DNA of 64,000 bases from Camarhynchus parvulus. Lineage: Eukaryota; Chordata; Aves; Passeriformes; Thraupidae. Each line of letters opens with the position of its first letter. Within the stretch, counting starts at the first letter, position 1. The stretch is from NCBI RefSeq assembly GCF_901933205.1, contig NC_044574.1, forward strand, positions 16,105,733 to 16,169,732. The letters run 5' to 3'. Positions 48,601-59,427 of the stretch are shown one piece after another. The notes under the pieces are model-generated. The model was given only the letters and a program-made list of their open reading frames with translations, did no database searches and was not told the DNA's origin. The position numbers and the translations under genes are program-made.

Positions 48601-51600
48601 AGAAAGGTCATACTCGGGAATACATTTCATTAGTCACGATTCAGACTCTTTTATCAGTTTTCCTCTTTGATGTAAATTCCAATTTGTTAATGGTGTGTAG
48701 GTACAAAGGCAAAAATAGAAATATTTCATGGAGTTCTAGAGACTATCGCTGACAAACTAAGGTCATAATTCTATTTCTGTATCAGGGAGGTGATATTTTC
48801 TTAAAAATATTTTCTTGGGGATACAGGAGAAGCAAAGACATCAGCAAAAATTTATGCTTTGATTTTAGTGGTGCAATCACTACCAGACTGAGTGCTAAAT
48901 GCACAGGTTGCTGCCCAGACTGTTTTTGCTGAAAAACCACTGAAAGATCTAGTTCACCAGATGACCCCAAACCAGCTGCACTAATGCATCAGAGGGTGGA
49001 CATGCAGAACTGTGAGCAAAAAGCCAGGAAGAAAAATGGTATGTTGCCTAAACCCAGAATTTCAAGACCATATTTCTAAGCAGCAAAATTCTACTGAGAA
49101 AGTCTGTGCTAACTTTAGTTCTTGTGACCACTTCAACACTTTATGGAACTAGACTGAGACCAGTTCCTATCCACAAAGATATTTGGTGATCTGTTTCAAC
49201 AAATAGGCCTGTAAGTTGCCATAAAAGAACAAGCAAGGGAAGTAAATTAGTGCAGAAATGACTATATAGATCAATGGAAAGACGTGTTCAAAACAATACA
49301 ACACCTAACGAACTGCCAAAATTATTCTGCCCTTCCTGATGCTGTCTGTTTCCAGGGCCAAATCATGTTATAGCCAACACAGTCTGTGCCAACCCTCAGA
49401 AAAAATCTGAAAGCATTACACTCATTTAAAAAAATGTTAAATATTAATTATCCAATAAATATGCCAGAAAAATACAATATAACTAATGCATAAATATCTA
49501 CACATTAATTTAGGCTCCTAGTTCAAAATAACCCAGGCTTTGCCATGACATATTACACAAGTCAAAAGACTATTTTACCAATCACAAAACAAAGAACCTC
49601 AAAATGAACAAAGTTGCTTTGTACACTGTGATTATCATGGCAATATTAAATCCTATTCATGTACTCTCTTTAATATCTGATTCCCCTCAGCCCTTTTCCA
49701 GTCCAACCAGAACCAGGACTATCTATTTTATCTCCCAACTAGAATCCTTGCACTTGCTCCAAAAGGAGTCACAGATGGATTCTTCTCTCAAAGTCATCAG
49801 TATAATGCAAATTAAAATATTCAAGAGAGAAGTACTGTAGCAGCCAAAAGTTTTATTTAGCAGTACCTTTCCAGGTCCACTCCAACAAGATCTCAAGGCC
49901 TGATGGATTGATTCTGCCCAGCTTCAAATGGGGACTTTCATGACTGACACTAATACCTCCTATCTGACAAAATCTCAATATTTAATATATCCTTACAGAA
50001 AAGCAGGGTACCAAGATCTCTCAGATAATTTGGGATTTTCTCACAGATCTTCCCTTAGCATTGACACAGTCTTTGATTTTGTAGGGGGAAAAGAAGAACC
50101 ATCAGAAATTTTCAGACCTTTAGAGTAACTTACCACATGCCTCAGGGAATCCTGGCTGGATCCTGTGAATTGCAGTGACACCACCACCACTTTTGAGCAA
50201 ACTACACTACACCTGTAAATTCACCAGAAAGGTTTCAGAATGAACTGCTACCAGCTTGCCAGTGACCCTGCTTTCCACAGAGTTAAACCAAAGCACCTGG
50301 TCCTAGTTAACCACAGACAAACAAACCTTGAACAAGGTCTAAGTTTCTGCTTTCCCTTAATATCATTTGTAAGTAATATTTTTGCCTGCAGGAAACGTTA
50401 CAAAGTTGCCTCCAATTTCAAATTAGGAACTACTTCTGCATTTAATTACAATGGCTTCACATGACTGAAGTGTAGTCAGATGAGGAGTAGTCATGCTGTC
50501 TACAGATACCTGAAGATGAGTGAACTTTTTCCTCCTCTGCTTGCTTTGCAAGGTAAAGGCATCTCTGTCCAGCTGTGCTTCAGACTGATGTAATCCATTC
50601 CTTCTTTCTCCCAAAACAGATTACAACAAGTTACCCTTGTCCACTGAAAACCTCAGCTTCTGCAGGTCCTCTCCGCAGTAACTCTCATGTGCAACAAACG
50701 GTACTCGTGCTTCTCACATCTGCTGTGGTCTTGGATTTCTTTGGATTTATAAAAGCTTTGATTCTATGGATAACCATTAATTATATCACTGTGATCCACT
50801 CAAGTAGCTGAGAAAAGAGGGAGTTCTCTGGCTTGCAACTCTCAGATGTAGATACTTCCAGATCAAGCATAAATTTGGCTCCTGATCCTACACTTTGCTC
50901 TGATTTTTGGAGAGTTGGACACCCGATGAACTCCAAAATGTAGACTTTTGTATGTCTGCTTCTACTACTGTTTTAGTCCTACTTCATTCCCCAAGTATTT
51001 TAGATAAATTCTAGTTCCTGTGATTTTCATAAATCATGTCCATCCAAACTACAATCAAGTACACGGAGAGAAATATGTGATTAAAAAAATAAAGAGAACT
51101 GAAATAAAAAGTATTATTAAAGAGCAAAGGCAGATGAAAAACTGAAATTAATACCTTATTTTCCAAAATAATACAGTATTTTCCATGTAAATTGTTGTTT
51201 TCTTTTACATTTTTCAATTCCCCTTTCAAGTGAAAGTACAATGAATAAAGATTTGTTGCAGAAAAGTACACCCATAATAACACTACATTTAATTTTATCC
51301 TGCTTGCTTTGCTAAATCTTTTTGTATTCTTAAGTCTTTTCTTATTTTGGACAGCTGAGGGAAGGGGGAGACACTGACACACACAAAATGGGAAGTCCTC
51401 CTTGTGCTATTTGTACACTATGGAACATAAGTGCCTCCTAACAGTGCAGCTGTGTGGCTGACAAGCAATATAATTGTTTAATGCAATTAAGCCAAGAACA
51501 GCTAAAGAAGGAAAAACCTGACTTTTGAAAAATCAGAGACAGATTCCTACTTTGCTCATTGAGGTTTAAAGAAAAGTGCTTTATATGGCTGAATGACTGC

Positions 51601-52480
51601 CTTGGCATAGTGAACTCCTTTCCAAGTCCTGAATTTCATGCCTTTTTTTCTTTCTAAAGCTGATTTCAATTTTGGACAGCATCCACCTAGAATTACTTAT
51701 ATGTTTTTAATTTCTCCTTTGACTACAGAACTTAAACAAATGGGTTTGGCTGGGTGGGTTTAATCAGAAACAGATAAAGAGTTTTGAAAATGAAAAGTAA
51801 GTATGCTAAATGCACCAAAGTCAGCTTTCATTCATTTACTCTTCCTTTATTTCTGTTATTAGATAGTTTAATGCTCAGGTTTCTCAAAGACCTGAAGTAA
51901 AATGAAATAATGAGCACCAAAGATATTGAACTTACATATCAAATTTTTTCCAGAAATCTTATATTAAAAGCAAGTCAAATGGAGTTTGTTGTCTGTAGCT
52001 AATGAACTAGATAAAGTTGAAAATGATCCAGGGTAAATTGGAGATAAGTAAAGTATCAGATTTCAAGAACAGGAGCTTGACAGCTCTGGTATTATCTAAG
52101 GGTCTTTAATGCCCTAAATTGTTCTTTGTTCTTTACTACCACAAGACAAGACTGATTTATTACAACAGCGTTAACACCACTTTAGAATTTCAATTTATTG
52201 CAACAGAACAAGGTAAGTTTGAAAAAAATTGAACTCTGTCTGCAGACAAAAACCTTGAGATCTTTCAATGTGATATTGGGGTTCCCTAGCTTCTAAAATC
52301 CTCAGTTCTTGGTTTTACCATTGAAATAAAACTCCTTGACCAGACTCAACTGACATGAAAAGTGGGATTAGGTCTGCAATGAAAATGACTTATGAATTCA
52401 GTAAGTCCATCTCAGTAAAACAACTCAGTCATGTAAAAACTAAGGACATGTTATTCTTCTACTTAAATTCAACTCTGAAT

Positions 52481-52800
52481 TGTTGTCTTATACATCAAGA
52501 GTTCTATTATCATTATAGTGCAAGGATTTCATATCGCCAGAGCTTCATACCTCCTCAATGTTTCTCGCAGGCAGCTCCTCTAAGCACTGACTGTTCCTGG
52601 TCTTACAATAGACACCTCACTCCTCTGACTCCAGATCCCACCAATGCACTCTTTTATACCACTGTTCTTATTGGCTACAGGTGTGGCCTGTTAACATCAG
52701 GCCTGCTCCTAATCTTTAGTAATTGGTTCAGCTGCAACTCTTTAGGGGATAAGATGACATTCTATACCACCTTTGTTTATCCATACTGTATCCCCCTACA
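52481..52800 (-). mobile_element. Short solo LTR, 320 bp, 6-bp target duplication CTGAAT
   Basis: The block starts TGTTGTC and ends CCCCCTACA on the plus strand. It is flanked by a perfect 6-bp duplication, CTGAAT, at 52475-52480 and 52801-52806. TG...CA ends and a 6-bp duplication are typical of ERVK-like (class II) elements. Minus orientation is indicated by TATAAAAG (minus strand of 52651-52658) with GCCAAT about 15 bp upstream of it (minus strand of 52670-52675). The U3 would begin TGTAGGGGGATACAG at 52800. I recognise the 'ttattggctacaggtgtggcctgttaacatcaggcctg' core (52668-52705) as common in songbird LTRs, from memory. No canonical AATAAA was found in the presumed R region. The 149-codon frame running across it (52355-52804) is not a gene. 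Confidence 0.85.
52651..52675 (-). promoter_or_regulatory. LTR core promoter: CCAAT and TATA boxes
   Basis: Read on the minus strand, GCCAAT (52675-52670) is followed about 12 bp later by TATAAAAG (52658-52651). This is a standard retroviral U3 core promoter and fixes the orientation. Transcription would run leftward in the window. Confidence 0.65.
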
Positions 52801-55800
52801 CTGAATATGTGCAATAAACAAGCATATACAACTTTCCATTTTAGGGGTCCTTATTTAAACATACCTGTGCCTAAAACTGGTCATTAAGTGTGTTAGAAAT
52901 TGAAGCCTCATTGAATTCCCAGCTTTGCCATTGTCAGTTGTCACTCTACTGTTGACTTTTGTAGAATCAGGATTTCATCCAAGACACTACAATCTAAAAC
53001 AAGTTCTGAGAAGTTTCAGCTGCTGTATTTATCAAAGAGGGGTTTATTTTGAAATTATAAAAAGTGAGATTATACAATTTACATTCTTTTTGACTCCTAA
53101 TAACTTTTATTATTTTGCATATGTATAACTGTTGAATCAAACAAGAATTATAGAAGTAGAGCCTCCAGGCTTACAGACTGTCATACATTTGTTTAAGACT
53201 CAAAGTTCACATTACATTCATTAGAAAAGTAGACAAAGAAAATAAAAAGTAATAATAAAAATAAAATCTTCTGTAACTTTTAGTGTGCTTAGAACAAAGG
53301 AATAACTTCCTCTCCATCATCCAAATAGTAACCACCAAATAAGAGTAAATAGCCTCCAACAATTTCCCAAGAACCAAAAGCATCAGTTATGCCACAACTA
53401 GATGTTTAATCCTTCTTCTGTACTCATAACAATTTCTACAATACAGTTATGTGTTAGTCAAACAAAACAGACACAACGATACAAAACCTCAGGCATAGCA
53501 TGGAAATGGAAAGGAGAATATGGAATAACTAGTGAATACATTATAGTAGAACCTTTGCAACCAATGACTTGTCTATATTTCACCCACATCCCTGAAGAGA
53601 TATCAGTATGTGTAATGGAATATATTATTTTTCCTTATAAACCTTTCCTATGCTATTCAATATTGAACAGAAATTGTCCCTTTCTAAAATGGTAGAAGGA
53701 CTTCAGAAGACCTACTAACTGAAATATCTGCATGCTACATGAACTGTCCCCTAAACCAGAGAGGAGGAAATCAAGGTACAGCTGGAGAGTCCAGTTTCAG
53801 TAAAGAAGTCATAGCCCAAATACTGAGTGTAACAGAAATTCTCAGGCACAACCACAAAAATATCAGCTGATGCAACTATTAAGATGTTTCAGATTGCTGG
53901 ATTGTAATTTTTACATATCAAAAAATGTAGAGGCAAAGACAACAGATGACTAGCAGCTAATAGATTGTCCTTGACTTCCTCTTATTCTTAGCTTACAGGA
54001 ATTCTTACAGTAAAATTCCTATAAAAGAAATCCCAGGATCCTGAACAGATATGCCTATAGTGTTTTGTGTAGTATGTGGCACAGCATAATGTCTACTGTC
54101 TCATTACTGACTGCTGAAATAGCCAGTGATTTCTTTTTTTGTCAGTTCTTAGCATATTTCCACTGATTTATGTGTTAAGTCAAAACTTTTCCAATCTTCC
54201 CTCAAAAGTAGTTTGTGGATAAGTATTGATGTCCGTGTTTCACTTTACACTGTCACACACAAATGAACATTTAACAGTTCACATACAGATGTTTACTTTG
54301 CTCAGCCATCTGTTCCATCTGAAACAAAAGAGATAAAATGAACTCCCACTGTAACTCTCTTTCTGCATGCATAAACAACAGGATTCCCAACAAAAAGTCT
54401 ATTGGTTTTCACAGTGTGTTGGGAAAGATTGCACTTTATGGATGACTCAGGAAGTCAGATCCCTGTTCTGAACAGTGTGGAATATTGGTAAGATAATAAT
54501 GGAAAAATGATGAGCGATCATGCGATAGCATAGAGATCACTCTAAAATTTTTACTTGGAAGATGGTGTTCTGTGTCCTTTTTTTTTTCTTTATAGTTATA
54601 AGTGTTTGGCCTTTTCTTTTCAGACAAACCCACAACTGAGAACTGGATTGGACGTAAGCAGATGCAGTGAAGGGCAATAAATCTGTTTCTCTGAGAGAAA
54701 CAGATTTAATGAAAGACTTGAAGAGGGAATGTGGTGGGCAGTGCCAAACTATAAGAGCCTGTTTTCAACTGCAGGGATGAGTTGGGCCATAAAGACTGAC
54801 TCACAAAGCAGTGGTCAGGTAAAAGGTACATGTAGAGAGGGCATGAAATGGGAATAATAAAGGCTGCAAGAGGTATACACAATAGTATGCAAAACAATAC
54901 CAAGAAAGAATTCTAAATTGGGAAGGCCATTAAGAAGTATTTGAATTTGAGTCAACAAGAGAAAAGGGAGAGAACCATAAGAGAGTAAATTTTGTAGTGA
55001 AATCTGTTAACTAAAATGAAAGTTCAGTTACTTGGTGTGACTGGAAGACAGTAGAGGAAAGGGAAAAAAGATACAGCTGCTAAAGTACTGTCAGAGAACT
55101 GGTTCTCATGAATATGGAGAGATTTTGTCCGCCTGGAGATAGTTCTTATCCATTCCTGCCTCCTGATCATATATCTGCATGGAAACTGTACCTTTATTTT
55201 TTTCCTGGCCACAGCTGTCCAAGGCTGTTCCAAACTCTGGTCCTGAAAGTTTTAGAATGCCCTCAACCTAAACACTGAGCAGGTATAAATAGCTTACCTG
55301 GGGTATGATCTGACCTCCAAATAAATGAACATAAGTAGATTCAATCCTCACTGAAGAAGGCAAGAGTAACACCTTGAGCCAAGCAGGTTCACTATAACTA
55401 CTGGCTCTGTTTACACTGACCTATATCAAGTCAAATTTCTTCACACCAGCCCAGTTCTCACGACAGGTTTCACTTGGGTCTTAGCACATTAGCTCATGTA
55501 CTCCTGCATTGGAATGGATATAGCTGTACCATGATACCTGACTTCAGGATGAAAATTTTCCATATTTTTATACTCCCTGAAACTAAACAACCAGACAAAG
55601 CATGAAATTTCATGTAATTGAGCCAATCAAATTCATGTCCTGATACCTGCAGTCAGGCTTTAAACCACAGTTGTACTTGGGGACTAAAATCCAGGCCTAG
55701 AAGAAATCAAGTAATGCAAACTTGCCTCCTATTTAACAAGTTAAGAAAAGCAAAGAAGCAAACAAAATCCCAGCAATGCCAATACTTAAACCCGGAGTTT

Positions 55801-58800
55801 CTGTGGAGGTATTCCTACCTTAAGTTTCCAAATATGAATATCTACCTGCTGCAACAGCCTACCTGATGCCACTGTGTATTAAGTGGCAAGAAGTCACTAA
55901 ATGAGGTAAGTTTTTTTTGTTTCTTTTTTATTTCTCAAGGGACACTGTCTGGTATTACAGCAGTAATTATTTTTTAATGAAAAATTATGATTTTGAAAAA
56001 TATAGCCACAAAATATTTGCACTATAAAGCAAAGAGTAAAAACACTTTATCTGTAACATTTGAAAAATATTTTGGCATATCTGATGCACACACAAGTTCA
56101 GAAAATAAAAGTTGACACTAATAAAGTAATAATTTATAAATCTGTTTAAACTTTCCACATATATAGCCATTTAGAATTACATTTCTAGATACCCAAAGAA
56201 GCACTAGTCAAAGATGATCGGACCCAGGAAGCAGTTCAGTGATGCTGCTTGGGTATAAATCTACAAAAGCTGACTCATCTTGTGTTCACAGAGCAGCTGT
56301 AGCACAGGAAGAAAGCTGAGTTAGCCCAAGAGGGTTAGCTACACCACACTGCAGTAGGAGTTGCAGTACAGCACCTCATTTATGTCTGGTTCATAAACCC
56401 ATGCACTGCCCTGCCCAGCCCTACACAGAAAAACAGAAACAGCCAAGACAAAGAACGAGCTTTTGAGTACCTTAGAATTTATATTCAGTCCATTGCTTGT
56501 GGCTGAGTTTTCTATCTGACCTCCTGCACTATAAAAATTGTTCATCTTTAACATATGAAGTTTTCAGTTTTTAGAATGGCCATGTTTCACCACAGTGAAC
56601 AAGGTTTTATGGAGCAACACCAGTGAAGTAGGACACTCAAGCCAAAGCAACTTAGATTCTTTCAATTCTTTCATGTTAAAGGGAAACTGCAGCACCTCTT
56701 CTCTAGTCCTTTTATTAGGTCACATTATTGATTATATGTTTTTTCTAATGAGGTCTTAGACATGAAATAATAATGTTACACCACATATCCAAAGCAAAAA
56801 GAATAGACATTCTTAAACAGGAAAAAAGATAGATCCAAAGCTGCTTTTACTGGGTGCTGGTCTTGATATAGTCTATAACACCTGATCTCATGTCATAGAA
56901 AGACTCAAATAGATTAAGCTTCAAATCATCCTTGCTGATTCTCTTATTCATGTACTTCAACATCTTAGACATTAGTCACTAGGAGTTTACACACAGACTA
57001 GTCAGAAACATCCTTATTTTAGAAACTCTGGTTCAGTCACTGCCATCTTGCTTTCAGTTTGCCTCATTCAAAATAAAGCCACTCTCACTGCTACCTTTGA
57101 TTTGATATACAACCCTTTCAGACTCGTTTCTGTTGTTCTTGATGCATTCTGTACTAGTCTCTACCTGGATATAACCATACAAATTAATGCTGATGCTGTT
57201 CTCAGTACAGTGACAGCATTAATAGAGCACTATTTTGTTGTCCACAATAAGCTCCCTCTTGTGCCTCTGGTGTTCTGTAATTAGGCCCCTTCAGACACAC
57301 AGTTTGGTTATTGTGGTTCATCAGCTTATAATCCATTACTCTAAATAGCTTCATTTTCATTCTTTTTTTTTTCTTTTTCCTTTTTTGCTGTTAAATTAAA
57401 AATAAAGGAAAAAAAAACAAAAAACAGGTAATGGAAGTAAAAAGAATTACTCACCCTTCATCTCGATCTAACATAATGTTTATGGGCAGCAGGGAGAGCA
57501 GGAAGATGTTCTTGTGAAGAGAGGAACTTGAACAGCTTTATAGGACAACAACCTAGGAAGAAATGAAAAGCCAATACCCACATTTACTGTTTGTAAATCT
57601 GAGCATTGACTCTGCTTTCACAAGTGGCTTTCATCAAATGCAAATCAGAAGCCTGGCATCTGCTTGAGTAACCAGGCAGCCCTGTCCCCCTTTCAAGGGA
57701 ACAAAAGCCATACAATCAAAGGATTTTAAGAGGATGGCAAACTTATTGTAAGCTAGAAAAGGTTAAAAGTCTGCCAGGGCTTAAATATACCTCACAGAAC
57801 TCCCAAGTATGGAAGCACTCCTGACCTTTATGAATCTTTTTTTCCTGTGAAATGTTTCTGCATATTTGAAACAGGATAAAAAGTGACCAAACAGAAGAGA
57901 GACAAACTAGTCAAGTTTCTTACTTCCCAACTGATTTTAAAGCTTCAGAAAGCAAACTCATACAGTTTTATTTGTCCTCAGATTCCAAAAATCCAGCTCT
58001 GACTAACAACACTCTGGCTGTTGTACAGGACCTACCTGTGCTCCCCTGCACAAGTGACAGATCCTCTTTTGTACAGATGGGTAACAACAGGAATTCACTC
58101 CAGACATGCTTATTCCTCTCTCAGAAATCTTCACTAACAATGGCACACCCTGGAAAATGGCTGAATAACATCTGGGTAGAGAAAACATATTTTTAATAAT
58201 ATTTTTATATTTTAAAATAATATTTGAATAATGTATAACCCTTTTGGATACATTGCTGTTGTTCTGCTTTGAATTAACTGAAATGTCACTACTTCGACTT
58301 GCTCCAGTTAAAAGCACATTTTCCCAGCAACAAAGAAAACCAGGTTACTCTTTCTACTGCAAATCTCTGAAAAATGTCTAATACTAATTTCACATGTATA
58401 TTTATTGTGAAAATAAAGCCTTTTGCTGTATGATACCAGCATAAGACAGAAATTTGTTTCAAATATATTATGACTTAATGAATTCATCAGAGTGTGTCTA
58501 ATCGTTTTATTTCTCATTCATTTGGGAATAATCACAAAGCTTATCCCAATGATTGAGGTTAGAAACCAACATTCAAAGACTTGTAGTAAGCCTAAAGCGT
58601 CAGTTTGGTAAATTTTCATCTTTTTATTTAGTGATAGGTTCTAGATTCCAAAACAGAATGCCATCTCACACACAAGCTTTAGCTGTATAAGAACAGGATT
58701 TGTCAATGCTATTAATAACTAGATGGATAATAATTCACTCTGAGTAATGTCTGAAGGACCCTGCCACTGTGAGGTTTCTTTGTAATTATAAGCAGTTTAA

Positions 58801-59033
58801 TTTAAAACAGGTCTTGGTTCTAATGTTATGAATTATCTAACAGAGCAACCTGTGCTTTCTTCTGAAGGAATCATAACACTCTCAGGTGTTTAGAGACAAC
58901 TATTAAGCAAAGGCTGGCAATTCTCTAAGGCAAAACCAGAACAAAAGAACAGCAATAGGAAGGAAGTTTGGATTTGGGCTTTTAATATGTAGTAGGAACT
59001 GGATAAATCAGATTATGAAACTCAGTGTCACAA
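52801..59033. other. No recognised gene
   Basis: Unique AT-rich DNA starting with the second copy of the LTR target duplication. It includes a 31-bp palindrome (54678-54708) and a T-rich then A-rich segment at 57362-57425 that could fold back on itself (CCTTTTTT against AAGGAAAAAA). Open frames are at most 104 codons and show no family resemblance. Confidence 0.6.
54678..54708. repeat. 31-bp palindrome: perfect 15-bp arms, 1-nt spacer
   Basis: TAAATCTGTTTCTCT (54678-54692), G (54693), AGAGAAACAGATTTA (54694-54708). All 15 positions pair. The single-base centre makes it a DNA palindrome able to extrude as a cruciform rather than a classic RNA stem-loop. It is not AT-only, so base composition alone explains it poorly. 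Confidence 0.92.
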
Positions 59034-59296
59034 TGTGGTATTCACACTCCCTCTGATCAGAGAGAAGATGTGAGAGAAGCAGAGAAAAGAATGATCAAAC
59101 AATTCTTATCTCATTTGCTGCTGCTGTGTTTGTGCCCATGTGGAGTGTGTTCTGGAGATTGTTTACCTGAGATGATTGCTTGATTGGATTCTGGTGATGG
59201 TGTTTTGGATTCACTGATCAATTAGATCCATGTGTGTATTAGGACTCTCGGGCAGTGTCACAGGTTTTCTAGTAGTTACTTAGTGATAGTTCTTGA

Positions 59297-59342
59297 TAGT
59301 GTAATATAGTGTAATATAGGTATAGTGTAATATAGTATAATA
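59297..59342. repeat. 10-bp repeat TAGTGTAATA, four copies, inside the LTR
   Basis: Copies lie at 59297-59306, 59307-59316, 59323-59332 and, as TAGTATAATA, 59333-59342. A 6-bp interruption (TAGGTA) separates the second and third. The last copy runs into the LTR AATAAA. The repeats are TATA-like and lie at the U3/R region, so they may provide the core promoter. Confidence 0.85.
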
Positions 59343-59344
59343 AA
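59339..59344 (+). promoter_or_regulatory. LTR poly(A) signal AATAAA
   Basis: AATAAA follows the TAGTGTAATA repeats and lies about 85 bp before the LTR 3' end. The spacing fits R/U5 and sets plus-strand orientation. Confidence 0.7.
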
Positions 59345-59427
59345 GTAATAACTAGCCTTCTGATATCCATGGAGTCCTCCTCAATATTTCCTGCCTTCGT
59401 TGGGTGGCCCTGAGTTCTGATATCACA

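Larger units (their letters stand above)
41320..52480. other. Long stretch without a recognised gene
   Basis: About 11 kb of AT-rich DNA. No exon or interspersed repeat was recognised. It includes a candidate regulatory block (42390-42870), a pair of hairpins (43331-43382), an A-rich tract (44340-44455), a locally CpG-enriched patch (45290-45610) and a 15-A run (47033-47047). The 113-codon frame at 48220-48561 and the 123-codon minus frame at 51011-51382 lie in very AT-rich sequence and have no recognisable domain. Confidence 0.6.
59034..59427 (+). mobile_element. Songbird-type ERV LTR, TGTGGTAT...ATATCACA, 394 bp
   Basis: It starts TGTGGTATTCACACTCCC and ends TTCTGATATCACA, an 8-bp terminal inverted repeat with one mismatch (TGTGGTAT/ATATCACA). 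U3 contains 'atctcatttgctgctgctgtgtttgtgcccatg', 'ggattctggtgatggtgttttggattcactgatcaattagatcc' and 'gggcagtgtcacaggttttctagtag', which I recognise as a common passerine LTR type. AATAAA at 59339-59344 is followed by 'gccttctgatatccatggagtcc' and 'ttcgttgggtggccctgagtt' in U5. No exact target duplication abuts the ends, but TGTCA lies 3 bp outside each end (59026-59030 and 59431-59435). No internal retroviral sequence was recognised on either side. Confidence 0.88.

Noticed and set aside
52355..52804. 149-codon plus-strand frame.
   Set aside because: It spans the 5' flank, the target duplication and the whole 320-bp LTR on its antisense strand, so it cannot be an ancestral coding unit.
57362..57425. 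T-rich then A-rich segment that can fold back.
   Set aside because: The pairing is imperfect and follows from runs of T and A. It was not counted as a specific hairpin.
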